A DNA stretch of 64,000 bases from Gammaproteobacteria bacterium. GTDB taxonomy: Bacteria > Pseudomonadota > Gammaproteobacteria > Burkholderiales > Burkholderiaceae_C. Below the pieces are notes generated by a model. It did no database searches. It was not told the origin of the DNA and saw nothing but the letters and a program-made list of their open reading frames with translations. The position numbers were made by a program, and so were the translations under genes. Of the stretch, positions 43,739 through 52,375 are shown piece by piece (within the stretch, counting starts at the first letter, position 1; every line of letters begins with the position of its first letter). The stretch lies in the NCBI GenBank assembly GCA_018828125.1, contig JAHJWB010000023.1, positions 248,001 through 312,000 on the forward strand, read 5' to 3'.

Positions 43739-45901
43739 CTATATGGGCGCGCGTTGCTCCAGCGCAAAGGGCGGCAAGCCTTTGAGCAACCGCTGCCCGT
43801 AGCTGGTGCGCGTCAAGCGCTTGTCGTAGCAATACACATGCGCCTGGTCTTCTTCGGTGCGGATGGCGCGGCCCACCCATTGCGCCAGTCGGATGGCGGT
43901 GGCGGGCACCACCAGCTCGCTGAACGGGTCGCGCCCCACGGCGCGCAGCCATTCGGCGCGGGCCTCGCCCACGGGGTCGTCGGGCGGGGCAAAGGGCAGT
44001 TTGGTGATGAAGACCGATTCGCACAGCCGCCCGGGCAGGTCCAGCCCCTCGCCAAACGACTGCATGCCGAAGATGACCGAGGGCTCGCCGTTCTCTACCC
44101 GCTCGCGGTGGCGCTTGAGCAGCTGCGTGCGCGGCAGCGCGTTCTGCACCAGCACCACGCTGCGCATGGCGGTGGGCAGCGCGTCCACGGCCTGGCGCAT
44201 TTGCTCGCGCGAGGTGAACAGCACCAGCGCGCCGTATTCCACACGGGCAATGTCGTGCAGCAGCGCGTCGACCATTTCGGTGGTGAACTGTGCGGCGTTC
44301 TTGGGGTCAGCGCGCGTCTCGGCCGCAATCAGCGTGCCCTGCGCAGCGTAGTTGAAGGGGCTGGCCACTTCCAGCGTGGTGGCAGCCTCGTCGCCGTGCA
44401 GGCCTGCCTCGCGCATGAAAAAGTCAAAGTGCCCGCAGCTGGTGAGCGTGGCCGAGGTCAGCACCGCGCCGCGCACCGCGCTCCACAGGTGGTTGCGCAG
44501 CGTGGTGCCGGGTAGGATGGGGCTGGCGTGGGCCTTGACCACGATGAAGTCGCCATCCACCTCCAGCGTGAACCATTTGGCTGCCGGCACCGCGCCTTCA
44601 GGCGCATCCTGCAGCAGCAGTTGCGCGGTGGCGTGCAGCTCTTCCAGGCGCGGGGCCAGCATGCCGATCTGCGCATACAGCGTGGACAGGCGCTTGGCCT
44701 CATCGGGCTTGTCACGCATCTCGGCGCGCAGGGCCTTGCTGATGGCGCGCAGGGCGTCGAGAAAGCCCTCGGCACTCGCTGCCAGCAGGCCCAGTGGTGC
44801 AATCAATTGTTCTGGCAGTTCGCCCCTTGGCACGCGCACGCGCGCCGGGCCCCAGGCGCTGGGCTGGCTCTTGAGCTGGGCGCCGTACACGTCCATCACG
44901 ATGCGCGCCAGGTCCTGCAGCGTCTGCCGCAGCTGGGCGGAGTGCTTGGGGATGTCGGCAATCTCTTCCACCTCCAGCAGCGCACCAATGCGCAGGCCCC
45001 GGCTGGCGAGGCGCTCGATCCAGGTGATGCGCGACAGGTCCATGCTGCACGCAAACTGCTGCAGCGCCGTGGCGGGCAGGTGGTGGGCTTCGTCCAGGAT
45101 CAGCAGGCAGTTGTCCAGCTCCGGCAACACGCGCGCGCCCAGAGACGACAGCAGCAAATCATGGTTGGCCACGATCACCTGCGCACCCACCAGCTCCTTG
45201 CGCTTGTCGTAATAGGTGCACTGGCTGAAGGCCGGGCAATGCTTGCCTGTGCATGAGGCACCCTCGGCCGCCACGGGGCTCCACACCTCGGGCTCGGGCG
45301 GCGTATCGAGGCTGTCGCGGTCGCCATCCCAGGCGCCTTTTGACAAGGTTTGCGCCATCGTGGAATAGAACTGGATGCGCGCCTCGGTCTCGTGCCGGGG
45401 GCGCTTGGCGCGGGCGGCGGCTTCTTCCTCGGCAAACAGGTCGTCGTCGGCCTCTTCCTCGGCCTCGCCCGTGCCCGCCAGGCGGTCCAGTTTGAGCTTG
45501 CACACATAGCGCCCGCGCCCTTTGGCCAGCGCAAACTTGAAGGGCTGGGGCATCAGCGCCGCCAGCGCGGGCAGGTCCTTGTTGACCAGCTGCTCCTGCA
45601 GCGCCACCGTGGCCGTGGAGATCAACACCCGCGTGCCGCGCGACAGCGCCAGCGCAATGGCGGGCGCGCAGTACGCCAGCGACTTGCCCACGCCCGTGCC
45701 CGCCTGGATGACGGCGATGGAACGCGTGGGCGCGGCCTCGCCGCTATCTTCATCCACCTTGCCCAGCGTGGCACTGCTGAATGTGCGCGCCACCTGTTCG
45801 GCCATCAGCCGCTGGCCAGCGCGGCTGCGAAAACCGGGGGTGGCAGACACCACCGCATCGAATGATTCAAGGGCTTGCCCAGCCCATACCTGTTGAGACA
45901 T
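43739..45901 (-). CDS. DinG-like ATP-dependent helicase
   Basis: A 720-residue XPD/DinG-type superfamily 2 helicase. Walker A is QAGTGVGKSLAY, Walker B ILDEAHHL, motif VI region RTEEDQAHVYCYDKR with QWVGRAIR. Four cysteines match the DinG iron-sulfur site: C in RYVCK, then CTGKHCPAFSQC with spacing x4 and x5. Members unwind 5'-3' and resolve R-loops or forks. The start is uncertain: ATG 45901 (MSQQVW) is chosen; in-frame ATGs exist at 45916 and 46006 without clear ribosome sites. An acidic insertion (EEEADDDLFAEEEAA) lies in the Fe-S region. Confidence 0.9.
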   Translation of the reverse strand: MSQQVWAGQALESFDAVVSATPGFRSRAGQRLMAEQVARTFSSATLGKVDEDSGEAAPTRSIAVIQAGTGVGKSLAYCAPAIALALSRGTRVLISTATVALQEQLVNKDLPALAALMPQPFKFALAKGRGRYVCKLKLDRLAGTGEAEEEADDDLFAEEEAAARAKRPRHETEARIQFYSTMAQTLSKGAWDGDRDSLDTPPEPEVWSPVAAEGASCTGKHCPAFSQCTYYDKRKELVGAQVIVANHDLLLSSLGARVLPELDNCLLILDEAHHLPATALQQFACSMDLSRITWIERLASRGLRIGALLEVEEIADIPKHSAQLRQTLQDLARIVMDVYGAQLKSQPSAWGPARVRVPRGELPEQLIAPLGLLAASAEGFLDALRAISKALRAEMRDKPDEAKRLSTLYAQIGMLAPRLEELHATAQLLLQDAPEGAVPAAKWFTLEVDGDFIVVKAHASPILPGTTLRNHLWSAVRGAVLTSATLTSCGHFDFFMREAGLHGDEAATTLEVASPFNYAAQGTLIAAETRADPKNAAQFTTEMVDALLHDIARVEYGALVLFTSREQMRQAVDALPTAMRSVVLVQNALPRTQLLKRHRERVENGEPSVIFGMQSFGEGLDLPGRLCESVFITKLPFAPPDDPVGEARAEWLRAVGRDPFSELVVPATAIRLAQWVGRAIRTEEDQAHVYCYDKRLTRTSYGQRLLKGLPPFALEQRAPI

Positions 45902-46022
45902 ACAGTAGTGTCGCATGCTGCAGACGGCTTGGCCGCCGACTGTGCGTTGGGCCCAATTCTGGCCTCGCGGCAACCCCTTGGCCCGACAATCCGCGCACGA
46001 CGACACCTATTAAGGGGATGTG

Positions 46023-47447
46023 ATGCGAGGGAGAACGGCTCAGGCTGCAGGCTGTGTCCTGGATGGGGCAGCGGCGTGGCCCCACGCCTTGGCGCAATGG
46101 CTGGGCTGGGTGGCCCTGGTGATCTGCCTGGTGGCCAGCGGGGACGCCGGGGCGCAAACCAAAGCTTCGCCAGCCGTGACGCAGGCTGACAACTCCCAAC
46201 AGCGCCAAAGCTTGCTCGCGCAGCAAGTGGACCCCGCCGACCCGGCACGTTTTGCCTGGGCGTGCGCTGCCGAAGCCGTGGGCCAGGGTGCCGATGCGAT
46301 TTATCTACGGCTGGCGTTGGCGGACGATTGGCTGCGGGCGCTGGAAGGCCGGCCGGCGCCGCCCGCGAGCAGCATCGAAGCCGCAATCGCCCAGGGCCGT
46401 GAGCTGGACCCCTACTTTCTGGAGCGCCGCGCCAGGGCGGTGTGGCCCACCATCCTGCGCGCGCAGCAGTTGCGGGCCGACTGGGACCGCGATGGCCCTG
46501 AGGTGCCCCGCCCACCCGAGCTGGACGCACTGGGGGCCGAGCTGGTGCAGGAGGGGCCGGGGTTGTGGGTGCGGCGGGCGCAGGACGGGCGGCCCCGGGG
46601 GATGTACCTATGGCTGGGCATGCGCAACGCGCTGGCCGAACCCTTGCCCCTGCCGGAATTCGCGCTGCAGCTGGGCCGCCCCGGAATGCAGCCCGCGGCA
46701 CCGCTGATGCAATGCGCGCTGCCTCGCTACAGCACGCGCCAGCTGGTGCTACCGCAAAGCAGCCAGCATTACCTGTGCAGTGCAGTCGAGGGAGGCTACG
46801 GGATGCCGCCCGCTGGCGTCAGCTGGCTGGCGCAGATGGGGCACTGGTTCAGCGAGGGAGCTGCGCTGCAGACCGTGATTCCCCAGAGCGACCAAGCCCT
46901 GTCGCGCACCGCCCGCATCCTTGTGAAGGTGGACAACCCGGCGGTGGACAACTTTCTGCGCGGCGCCCGTGAATCCACGGAGAAGCAGCTGCAACGGCAA
47001 AAGGAAAGCGCCCAGGCCGCGGCCTCTGTGGCCAAGAAGGCCCGTGAAGCCAAACCAGCGCGCCGCTCTGGCGATTCGCTACCGCTCTGGCTCAAGCGTC
47101 TGTTGTTTTTGGGCGGGGTGGTGGGTGCCTTGGTGCTTTATGGCCTGCTCGCGCACCACTTCAGCGTGGCGGTGGCGTCTGGGGTGGTGTGGGTGGGCTT
47201 GGCCATTCCGAGTGCGATCATCTTGCGCTCCATCTGGACGATGGGCGGGACTGACGGCTGGGGCAAGCTCGTGGGCATCGTCCTGTCCGGCGCCGCCATC
47301 GCGGCACCTTTTGTGGGCACGCTTGCGGCGTACACGGTCTACAAGTTGGTCGTGAGCGAACGGGCGCGCCGCAAGGCGATCCTCTTCTTGATCGGCGTGA
47401 TCGTAATCATCGTGCTCAATGCGCTGGAACGGTGGGTGTTCTGGTGA
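46023..47447 (+). CDS. Hypothetical membrane protein
   Basis: A 474-residue protein I do not recognise. N-terminal hydrophobic segment (WLGWVALVICLVASGDAGAQ) looks like a signal peptide or anchor. The central 280 residues are Ala/Arg-rich and have cysteines near MQCALPRY and HYLCSAVEGGYG, presumably periplasmic; then a short coiled coil (RESTEKQLQRQKESAQAAASV) and four TM helices at the C-terminus. AAGGGG five bases before the ATG at 46023 supports this start. It is divergent from the dinG-like gene. No function proposed. Confidence 0.75.
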   Translation: MRGRTAQAAGCVLDGAAAWPHALAQWLGWVALVICLVASGDAGAQTKASPAVTQADNSQQRQSLLAQQVDPADPARFAWACAAEAVGQGADAIYLRLALADDWLRALEGRPAPPASSIEAAIAQGRELDPYFLERRARAVWPTILRAQQLRADWDRDGPEVPRPPELDALGAELVQEGPGLWVRRAQDGRPRGMYLWLGMRNALAEPLPLPEFALQLGRPGMQPAAPLMQCALPRYSTRQLVLPQSSQHYLCSAVEGGYGMPPAGVSWLAQMGHWFSEGAALQTVIPQSDQALSRTARILVKVDNPAVDNFLRGARESTEKQLQRQKESAQAAASVAKKAREAKPARRSGDSLPLWLKRLLFLGGVVGALVLYGLLAHHFSVAVASGVVWVGLAIPSAIILRSIWTMGGTDGWGKLVGIVLSGAAIAAPFVGTLAAYTVYKLVVSERARRKAILFLIGVIVIIVLNALERWVFW

Positions 47448-47552
47448 CAGCAGGCTCCGCACGCCCGCAGCGGCGCAGGGACTGGGCCTACAGCGCAGGG
47501 CGGTCGGCGGCGTTAGGGTGGAGGGACTTTACGTTGCATAACAAGGCCCCGC

Positions 47553-47858
47553 ATGAAAACGACCCGCCCCGCCCCCCGCACGGAAGAGGAGATCATCCCC
47601 TCCGCTCCCGTTCCCGCCCGCACCGAGCGCCGTGTGAATACCACGCAGCCGCCGCCGCAGCCCGGCAGCGGACCTGAGGACCTGAGTGGGCCCGAAGCCC
47701 GCCTGCCGCACGAGCGCGACCAATCGGTGGACATGACCCACGGCGAACCGGACGCCCAGGTAGAGCAGGCCTACCGCGACGTAAAACGTGGCTTGCAGGA
47801 CACCGACCGGGGGCCAGCGGCCGACAAGGCGTATCAGAAGCAAAAGCGCGCCGATTGA
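47553..47858 (+). CDS. Hypothetical disordered protein
   Basis: A 101-residue polar, proline-rich protein, predicted disordered: EEEIIPSAPVPARTERRVN at the start, QVEQAYRDVKRGLQDTDRG helix near the end. It keeps the codon bias of its neighbours. AAGG precedes the ATG by nine bases. No family recognised; could be a stress-related small protein. Confidence 0.6.
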   Translation: MKTTRPAPRTEEEIIPSAPVPARTERRVNTTQPPPQPGSGPEDLSGPEARLPHERDQSVDMTHGEPDAQVEQAYRDVKRGLQDTDRGPAADKAYQKQKRAD

Positions 47859-47884
47859 CTTTTGCTTGGATCGCTACCTCTCTA

Positions 47885-48256
47885 CTACTCTTTGCGGCTG
47901 AGTCCTTCGCTTGGTCCCACCAGATATCGAAACGAGCTACCGCATTGCAGCGTGCCGATGAATCCTGGCCGAAGCTTCCATACACATAGTTCTAGACGGC
48001 GAATCATGGACCCTCTTAGGTAGCATGGGGCTAAGTCGTATTCGTCGTGTATGACGTGACTTTCAACCTCTTCGGCAACCTGAAAAAAATGGTCGATATC
48101 AACGGCAAGATCCACGTCTGAAGCTCTGCAGGTGGTTGGTTCAGCCGTATAGAAATCAGTCGCCCCCACAAATATTTGTGCTTCGAAGAGGAACGTGAAA
48201 AAGACCATTGCCAAAGCCGCAAGTAGCGCGACGGCGGTTGCGTACCATTGTTTCAT
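47885..48256 (-). CDS. Small membrane-anchored protein, possible immunity protein
   Basis: A 123-residue protein: N-terminal TM segment (YATAVALLAALAMVFFTFLFEAQIFVG, about 4-30), then about 90 residues predicted periplasmic with five cysteines (TCRASD, PCYLRG, LCVW, QCGSS). Its ATG overlaps the amidase stop (ATGA), so the two are co-translated. An exported partner encoded right behind a peptidoglycan amidase fits an immunity protein; this is inference. GC content is lower than that of the neighbourhood. Confidence 0.7.
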   Translation of the reverse strand: MKQWYATAVALLAALAMVFFTFLFEAQIFVGATDFYTAEPTTCRASDVDLAVDIDHFFQVAEEVESHVIHDEYDLAPCYLRGSMIRRLELCVWKLRPGFIGTLQCGSSFRYLVGPSEGLSRKE

Positions 48257-48855
48257 TTCGGCAGCGCGGATGCAGCTTCGCCCGGGTTCTTGTAAGAAAC
48301 TTCGGGATGCCTGTATACGTCTTGGCTGGAAATGGAGAAGTGGGAATAGAGCTCGCCTGTGAGCCACTGCAGGGAGTTGTTCTGTTCTGAAGTCACTGCT
48401 TCGTATTTCTTGTCGTCGATGCTCCGACCCACGATTTCAATACCGATGGAATCTCCATTGATGGGATAGCGCTGCGGATATGGCTTGGCACGTTCGTGTG
48501 CGTCCAACGCCCGCACGTGGTTGGACCAAGACATTGCTTGTATGCGTGCCATCGCGACGCTATCGCAGGATGGCTTGTCAATCTCAAGGCATCTTGACCG
48601 TATGTGCCGTCCGACGTGCTGACAACGCATCAAGAGGCTTGCTGTTTGATAAACCTGCCCATTCTTGTCGATAAGAAAGTGGGCGCCATGGGGGCTTCGC
48701 GCATAGCTGTTGAACGTCTGCTGGGCGGTAGACGAGTCCGTCTGGTGCAACACAATTGCGACCACTGTGCTGATAGGACCGTGTTCCAGGTTGAGATAGC
48801 GACGCACGATGATCCGTCCGTCGACAAAGATACCCTCGGGTGTAATTTTTGGCAT
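48253..48855 (-). CDS. N-acetylmuramoyl-L-alanine amidase domain protein (Amidase_2 type)
   Basis: A 200-residue zinc amidase that would cut between MurNAc and the stem peptide. Zinc site parts: VLHQTDSS (first His, about 37) and YRHPEVSYKNPGEA (second His, and the NPG that replaces the usual DPG). The block GAHFLIDKNGQVYQTASL is family-typical. No signal peptide, so it needs another route to the periplasm or acts on imported/phage-released material. Composition is distinctly lower in GC than flanking genes, suggesting transfer. It is coupled to the small membrane protein downstream; an effector/immunity pair is one reading, a prophage lysis remnant another. Confidence 0.8.
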   Translation of the reverse strand: MPKITPEGIFVDGRIIVRRYLNLEHGPISTVVAIVLHQTDSSTAQQTFNSYARSPHGAHFLIDKNGQVYQTASLLMRCQHVGRHIRSRCLEIDKPSCDSVAMARIQAMSWSNHVRALDAHERAKPYPQRYPINGDSIGIEIVGRSIDDKKYEAVTSEQNNSLQWLTGELYSHFSISSQDVYRHPEVSYKNPGEAASALPK

Positions 48856-48981
48856 CGGGGCATATTAGTAACGCACCGGTGCACCAAAATAGGATTCTTG
48901 TTCGAACGTTGCAAGGGATGTGACAAGCTGAATCTGCACACACCCTGGCAGGGCAGGTGTGATCCCGTGCCTGGCCTGCCC

Positions 48982-50907
48982 TCACCCCCGCTCGCGCAGC
49001 GCCCGCTCAATGCGGTCGCGCCGCACCGTGGTCTTGGGCACCTTGAATGGGAACCAGCTGCGCACGTCTTCTTCAAGACCGATGCCGTGCATGTAGTTGT
49101 AAATCGCCTTCTTGAGCGCGCTGCCCAGCGCGTCATGGTCCACGCCCGTGGGGTCGATGAAGGCCACGTCGTTCTTGGCAAAGTCGCCAGGGGGCAGCGG
49201 TGCCAGCGTCACGCCGTATTCCTCGGGGTTCTTGCCGACGGGTGAGTGCACCGTGCAGGCAAAGCGGTGGAAGAACCCGCTCTGTATGCAGCCATTGGCA
49301 AACAGCTGGCGCACGTATTCGAGCGCGTCCACGGTGTCCTGCACCGTCTGGGTGGGAAAGCCGTACATCAGGTACGCATGCACCAGAATGCCCGCGTCGG
49401 TGAAGGCCCGCGTCACGCGCGCCACCTGGTCGACCGACACGCCTTTTTTCATCAGCGTGAGCAGCCGGTCGGATGCGACTTCGAGCCCGCCCGAAATCGC
49501 GATGCAGCCGCTGTCGGCCATCAACTCGGCCAGATCCGGCGTGAAGGTTTTTTCGAACCGCACATTGCCCCACCAGCTGATGCCCGCGTTGCGCTTGATC
49601 AGCTCGGTGGACAGAGCCTTGAGCGCCTTGGGCGGCGCGGCCTCGTCCACAAAATGAAAGCCTGTCTGCCCCGTCTCGCGTACGATCTGTTCAATGCGGT
49701 CGGCCAGTACCTCGGCGCTGGCACCCTCGTAGCGGCTGATGTAGTCCAGGCTCACGTCGCAGAAGCTGCATTTCTTCCAGTAGCAACCGTGCGCCACGGT
49801 CAGCTTGTTCCAGCGGCCGTCGCTCCACAGCCGGTGCATGGGGTTCAGCATGTCGAGCAGCGACAGGTACCGGTCGAGCGGCAGGCCGTCCCACGTGGGC
49901 GTGCCCACCTCGGCAAAGGCGATGTCGGCTTCCATCATGTTGATGTACTGCACCGCGCCGTTTTCACCGCGCACAAAAGTGCGCACCAGCCGCTGGCGGC
50001 CGCGCTCGCCGCGCAGGTGCTCCAACAGCGCCAGCAGCGGGCGCTCGCCCGCGTCCAGCGTCACGTAGTCAAAATGGTCGAACACGCGCGGGTCCGCCAG
50101 CTCGCGCAGCTCGGTGTTCACAAAGCCGCCGCCCAGCACGGTGGCGATGTGCGGGTGCCGCGCCTTGATGGCCTGGGCAATGCGAAACGCCGCATACACC
50201 GAGCCCGGGAACGGCACCGACAACAGCACCACATCCGGTTGGTGGCGGGCGATGGCTTCTTGCGTTAGGGCAAGCAGCATGTCGTCCACCAGCGTGGGCG
50301 GCGCAGCGAGTGCATCAGCCAGCGGGTCAAATGTGGGCTGGCTACCTGCCAGCGATTCGGCATAACGCACAAACTCAAAGCGCTCGTCCACCGCATCGCG
50401 CAGCACATCGGCCAGGTCGTTCAGATACAGCGTGGCCAGGTGCTTGGCCTTGTCGTGCAGGCCCAAAGCGCCAAAGGCCCAGCCCAGCGGGTCGCCACCT
50501 TCGTCATCGACATACACATCCAGCGTGGCAAAACGCGGGCCCTCGGGCAGGTAGTTGCGGCCGGCGATGCGGTGCGCCAGCGTGCTGTCGCGGCCCTGCA
50601 AAAAGGCAATGGCGGGGCCGATGGTGGCCAGATACCGGTCTTTCTGCGCCGCAAAGCTCTGCACGGCGGGGCTTTGTTTTTGGGCGGGCAACGCGTCTAC
50701 CTGGGCAGCCACGGCCTTCAGGCCGTCGGGCGAGAGCAAGCGCAACACCAGCGCCAGCGCCAGATCTTCCTGCTCGGCCACCACGCCGCGCGAGCGCAGA
50801 AAGCCGGTGAGGTAGGCGGTAGACGGGTATGGCGTGTTCAGCTGCGTCATCGGGGGGATGACGGAGAGGACGCGCAGGGTTTTCGAAACGGAGGCGACGG
50901 CAGACAT
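48982..50907 (-). CDS. B12-binding-type radical SAM protein
   Basis: A 641-residue enzyme. N-terminal about 300 residues include a cobalamin-binding-like Rossmann region (QPDVVLLSVPFPGSVYAAFRIAQAIKARHP, VLGGGFVNTELRELADP). The radical SAM core starts with the cluster motif CYWKKCSFCDVSLDY (CxxxxCxxC spacing, slightly longer than CxxxCxxC in the first gap) and continues GFHFVDEAAPP and SGGLEVASDRLL. Substrate unknown; such proteins often modify lipids, natural products or tetrapyrroles. ATG at 50907 is chosen over 50916. Confidence 0.85.
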   Translation of the reverse strand: MSAVASVSKTLRVLSVIPPMTQLNTPYPSTAYLTGFLRSRGVVAEQEDLALALVLRLLSPDGLKAVAAQVDALPAQKQSPAVQSFAAQKDRYLATIGPAIAFLQGRDSTLAHRIAGRNYLPEGPRFATLDVYVDDEGGDPLGWAFGALGLHDKAKHLATLYLNDLADVLRDAVDERFEFVRYAESLAGSQPTFDPLADALAAPPTLVDDMLLALTQEAIARHQPDVVLLSVPFPGSVYAAFRIAQAIKARHPHIATVLGGGFVNTELRELADPRVFDHFDYVTLDAGERPLLALLEHLRGERGRQRLVRTFVRGENGAVQYINMMEADIAFAEVGTPTWDGLPLDRYLSLLDMLNPMHRLWSDGRWNKLTVAHGCYWKKCSFCDVSLDYISRYEGASAEVLADRIEQIVRETGQTGFHFVDEAAPPKALKALSTELIKRNAGISWWGNVRFEKTFTPDLAELMADSGCIAISGGLEVASDRLLTLMKKGVSVDQVARVTRAFTDAGILVHAYLMYGFPTQTVQDTVDALEYVRQLFANGCIQSGFFHRFACTVHSPVGKNPEEYGVTLAPLPPGDFAKNDVAFIDPTGVDHDALGSALKKAIYNYMHGIGLEEDVRSWFPFKVPKTTVRRDRIERALRERG

Positions 50908-50981
50908 GGTGGGCAAGGGGCAATCGGGCGAAAGGATGCCGCTGCTGGAGATCGTGGAGCCCCGATTATCCCGGCGCAGCC

Positions 50982-51560
50982 TTATCCCTGGTGCGCTGGC
51001 GGCTCCGGGGCGAGTGCCGCAGCCTCAGGCGTGCCCGCCAGATAGTTGTTCTTCACCCGCACATAGTGCTCGGCGGAGTACTTGAGGTACGCGATCTCAG
51101 CCTCGGTGAGCGCGCGCTGGCGCACCGCCGGGCGGCCGATGTAGAGGTACCCGCTTTCCAGCACCTTGCCGGGGGAAACGAGGCTGCCGGCGCCCAGCAT
51201 CACGCGGTCTTCAATGACGGCGTCGTCCATCACGATGGAGCCCATGCCGATGAGGCATTCGTTGCCGATGCGGCAGCCGTGCAAGATGACCGCGTGGCCC
51301 ACGGTGACGTAGTCGCCGATCACCAGAGGCGAGCCTTCTGGCTTGCTGGCGTTGCGGTGCGACACATGGCCCATGGTCAGGTCCTGCACGTTGCTGCAGC
51401 GGCCCACTGTGATGCGGTTCACGTCGCCACGCAGCACCGCGTTGCACCACACCGAGCTGTCGGCGCCCAGGGTGACGTCGCCGATGACCTGCGCGGAGTC
51501 ATGGATTAAAACGCTGTCTTGGATGACCGGGTGGGTCTGGAGGTAGGGAGATACGGGCAT
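50982..51560 (-). CDS. Gamma carbonic anhydrase family protein (YrdA-like)
   Basis: A 192-residue left-handed beta-helix protein. Hexapeptide repeats (IGDVTLGADSSVWCNAVLRGD, ITVGRCSNVQD, YVTVGHAVILHGCRIGNECLIGMG) and metal-site histidines GHVSHRN and GHAVILHG are those of the YrdA/PaaY group. Carbonic anhydrase activity is possible but many relatives are inactive or unassigned. The gene is followed on its 5' side by a TetR gene on the same strand. Confidence 0.92.
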   Translation of the reverse strand: MPVSPYLQTHPVIQDSVLIHDSAQVIGDVTLGADSSVWCNAVLRGDVNRITVGRCSNVQDLTMGHVSHRNASKPEGSPLVIGDYVTVGHAVILHGCRIGNECLIGMGSIVMDDAVIEDRVMLGAGSLVSPGKVLESGYLYIGRPAVRQRALTEAEIAYLKYSAEHYVRVKNNYLAGTPEAAALAPEPPAHQG

Positions 51561-51641
51561 GGCGAAGAGCGAGGGAGGGGGAAAAGAGGTGGGTCACCAC
51601 GTTGGTTGAGGGATGCCGCTGTCAACGGCTGTGCCGTGCGC

Positions 51642-52295
51642 TTATTGCGGCCGTTTTTTGCGCGCGGGTTGGCCGGGCGCGAGGGCGTAGAAGCCCAGAA
51701 ACATGTCCACCGCATCTGCCAGCACCTGTTGCTGCTGAGCGGCGCTCAAGGGGGGCCGCCCCATGGCCAGTTGGGGCCAGAAGGCGAACGACTTGACCAT
51801 GCCGTGCAACTGGTTGGCCGCGTACTGCGGGTCCACCGCCTGCAGCGCGTTGCCTTCCTGGGCCGCGCGGATCCAGCGGGGCAAACCTTCTTCCTTCTCG
51901 GACAGGCGCGCCACCATGGCCTGGGCACGTTCGGGGCTGTGCATCATTTCGGCCATGGCCACGCGGGAGAGGTCGATGAAGCTGGCATCACCCAGCAGTT
52001 GCATCTTCTGCCCCAGCAGCTCCAGCAATTGCTCCCGCAGCGGGCGGCCCGTGTCGTAGGGCACATCGGCCAGCGACTGGCTGCGCTCCCACAGCTGCCC
52101 CAGGATGGCCTCAAACAACTCTTCCTTGCTGGGAAAGTGGTTGTACACCGTGCGTTTCGATACTTCTGCGGCAGCGGCCACGCGGTCCATGCTGGTGCCG
52201 TTGAAGCCATGCTCGCGGAACTCCGCAATAGCGGCCTGCACGATGGCGTCACGCTTGCGGTCGGTCAGCCGGGACGGGTTGGGAGCAACGTTCAT
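51642..52295 (-). CDS. TetR/AcrR-family repressor of the adjacent metallo-hydrolase gene
   Basis: A 217-residue regulator: HTH KRDAIVQAAIAEFREHGFNGTSMDRVAAAAEVSKRTVYNHFP, then a ligand domain with RVAMAEMMHSPERAQAMVA (TetR_C_7-like). It is divergent from the metallo-beta-lactamase-fold gene, and a near-perfect 29-bp palindrome overlapping a -10 box lies between them, so repression of the neighbour and probably of itself is likely. Inducer unknown. Confidence 0.9.
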   Translation of the reverse strand: MNVAPNPSRLTDRKRDAIVQAAIAEFREHGFNGTSMDRVAAAAEVSKRTVYNHFPSKEELFEAILGQLWERSQSLADVPYDTGRPLREQLLELLGQKMQLLGDASFIDLSRVAMAEMMHSPERAQAMVARLSEKEEGLPRWIRAAQEGNALQAVDPQYAANQLHGMVKSFAFWPQLAMGRPPLSAAQQQQVLADAVDMFLGFYALAPGQPARKKRPQ

Positions 52296-52317
52296 GGCGC
52301 AAATTTTACACCGCGCA

Positions 52318-52346
52318 GTTTACTTTTTTAGAAAGTGAACTACACT
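52318..52346 (+). promoter_or_regulatory. Promoter of the metallo-hydrolase gene
   Basis: GTTTAC (52318-52323), a 17-bp spacer and TACACT (52341-52346). The -10 box lies inside the TetR palindrome. Predicted start is near 52353, about 23 bases before the ATG at 52376. Confidence 0.55.
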
Positions 52347-52360
52347 GTGCAGTGCACTTT
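52332..52360. promoter_or_regulatory. TetR operator, 29-bp near-perfect palindrome
   Basis: Left half AAAGTGAACTACAC, centre T, right half GTGCAGTGCACTTT; 12 of 14 positions are symmetric. It covers the -10 box of the rightward gene. Confidence 0.75.
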
Positions 52361-52375
52361 TCAAAAAAGGCACCC

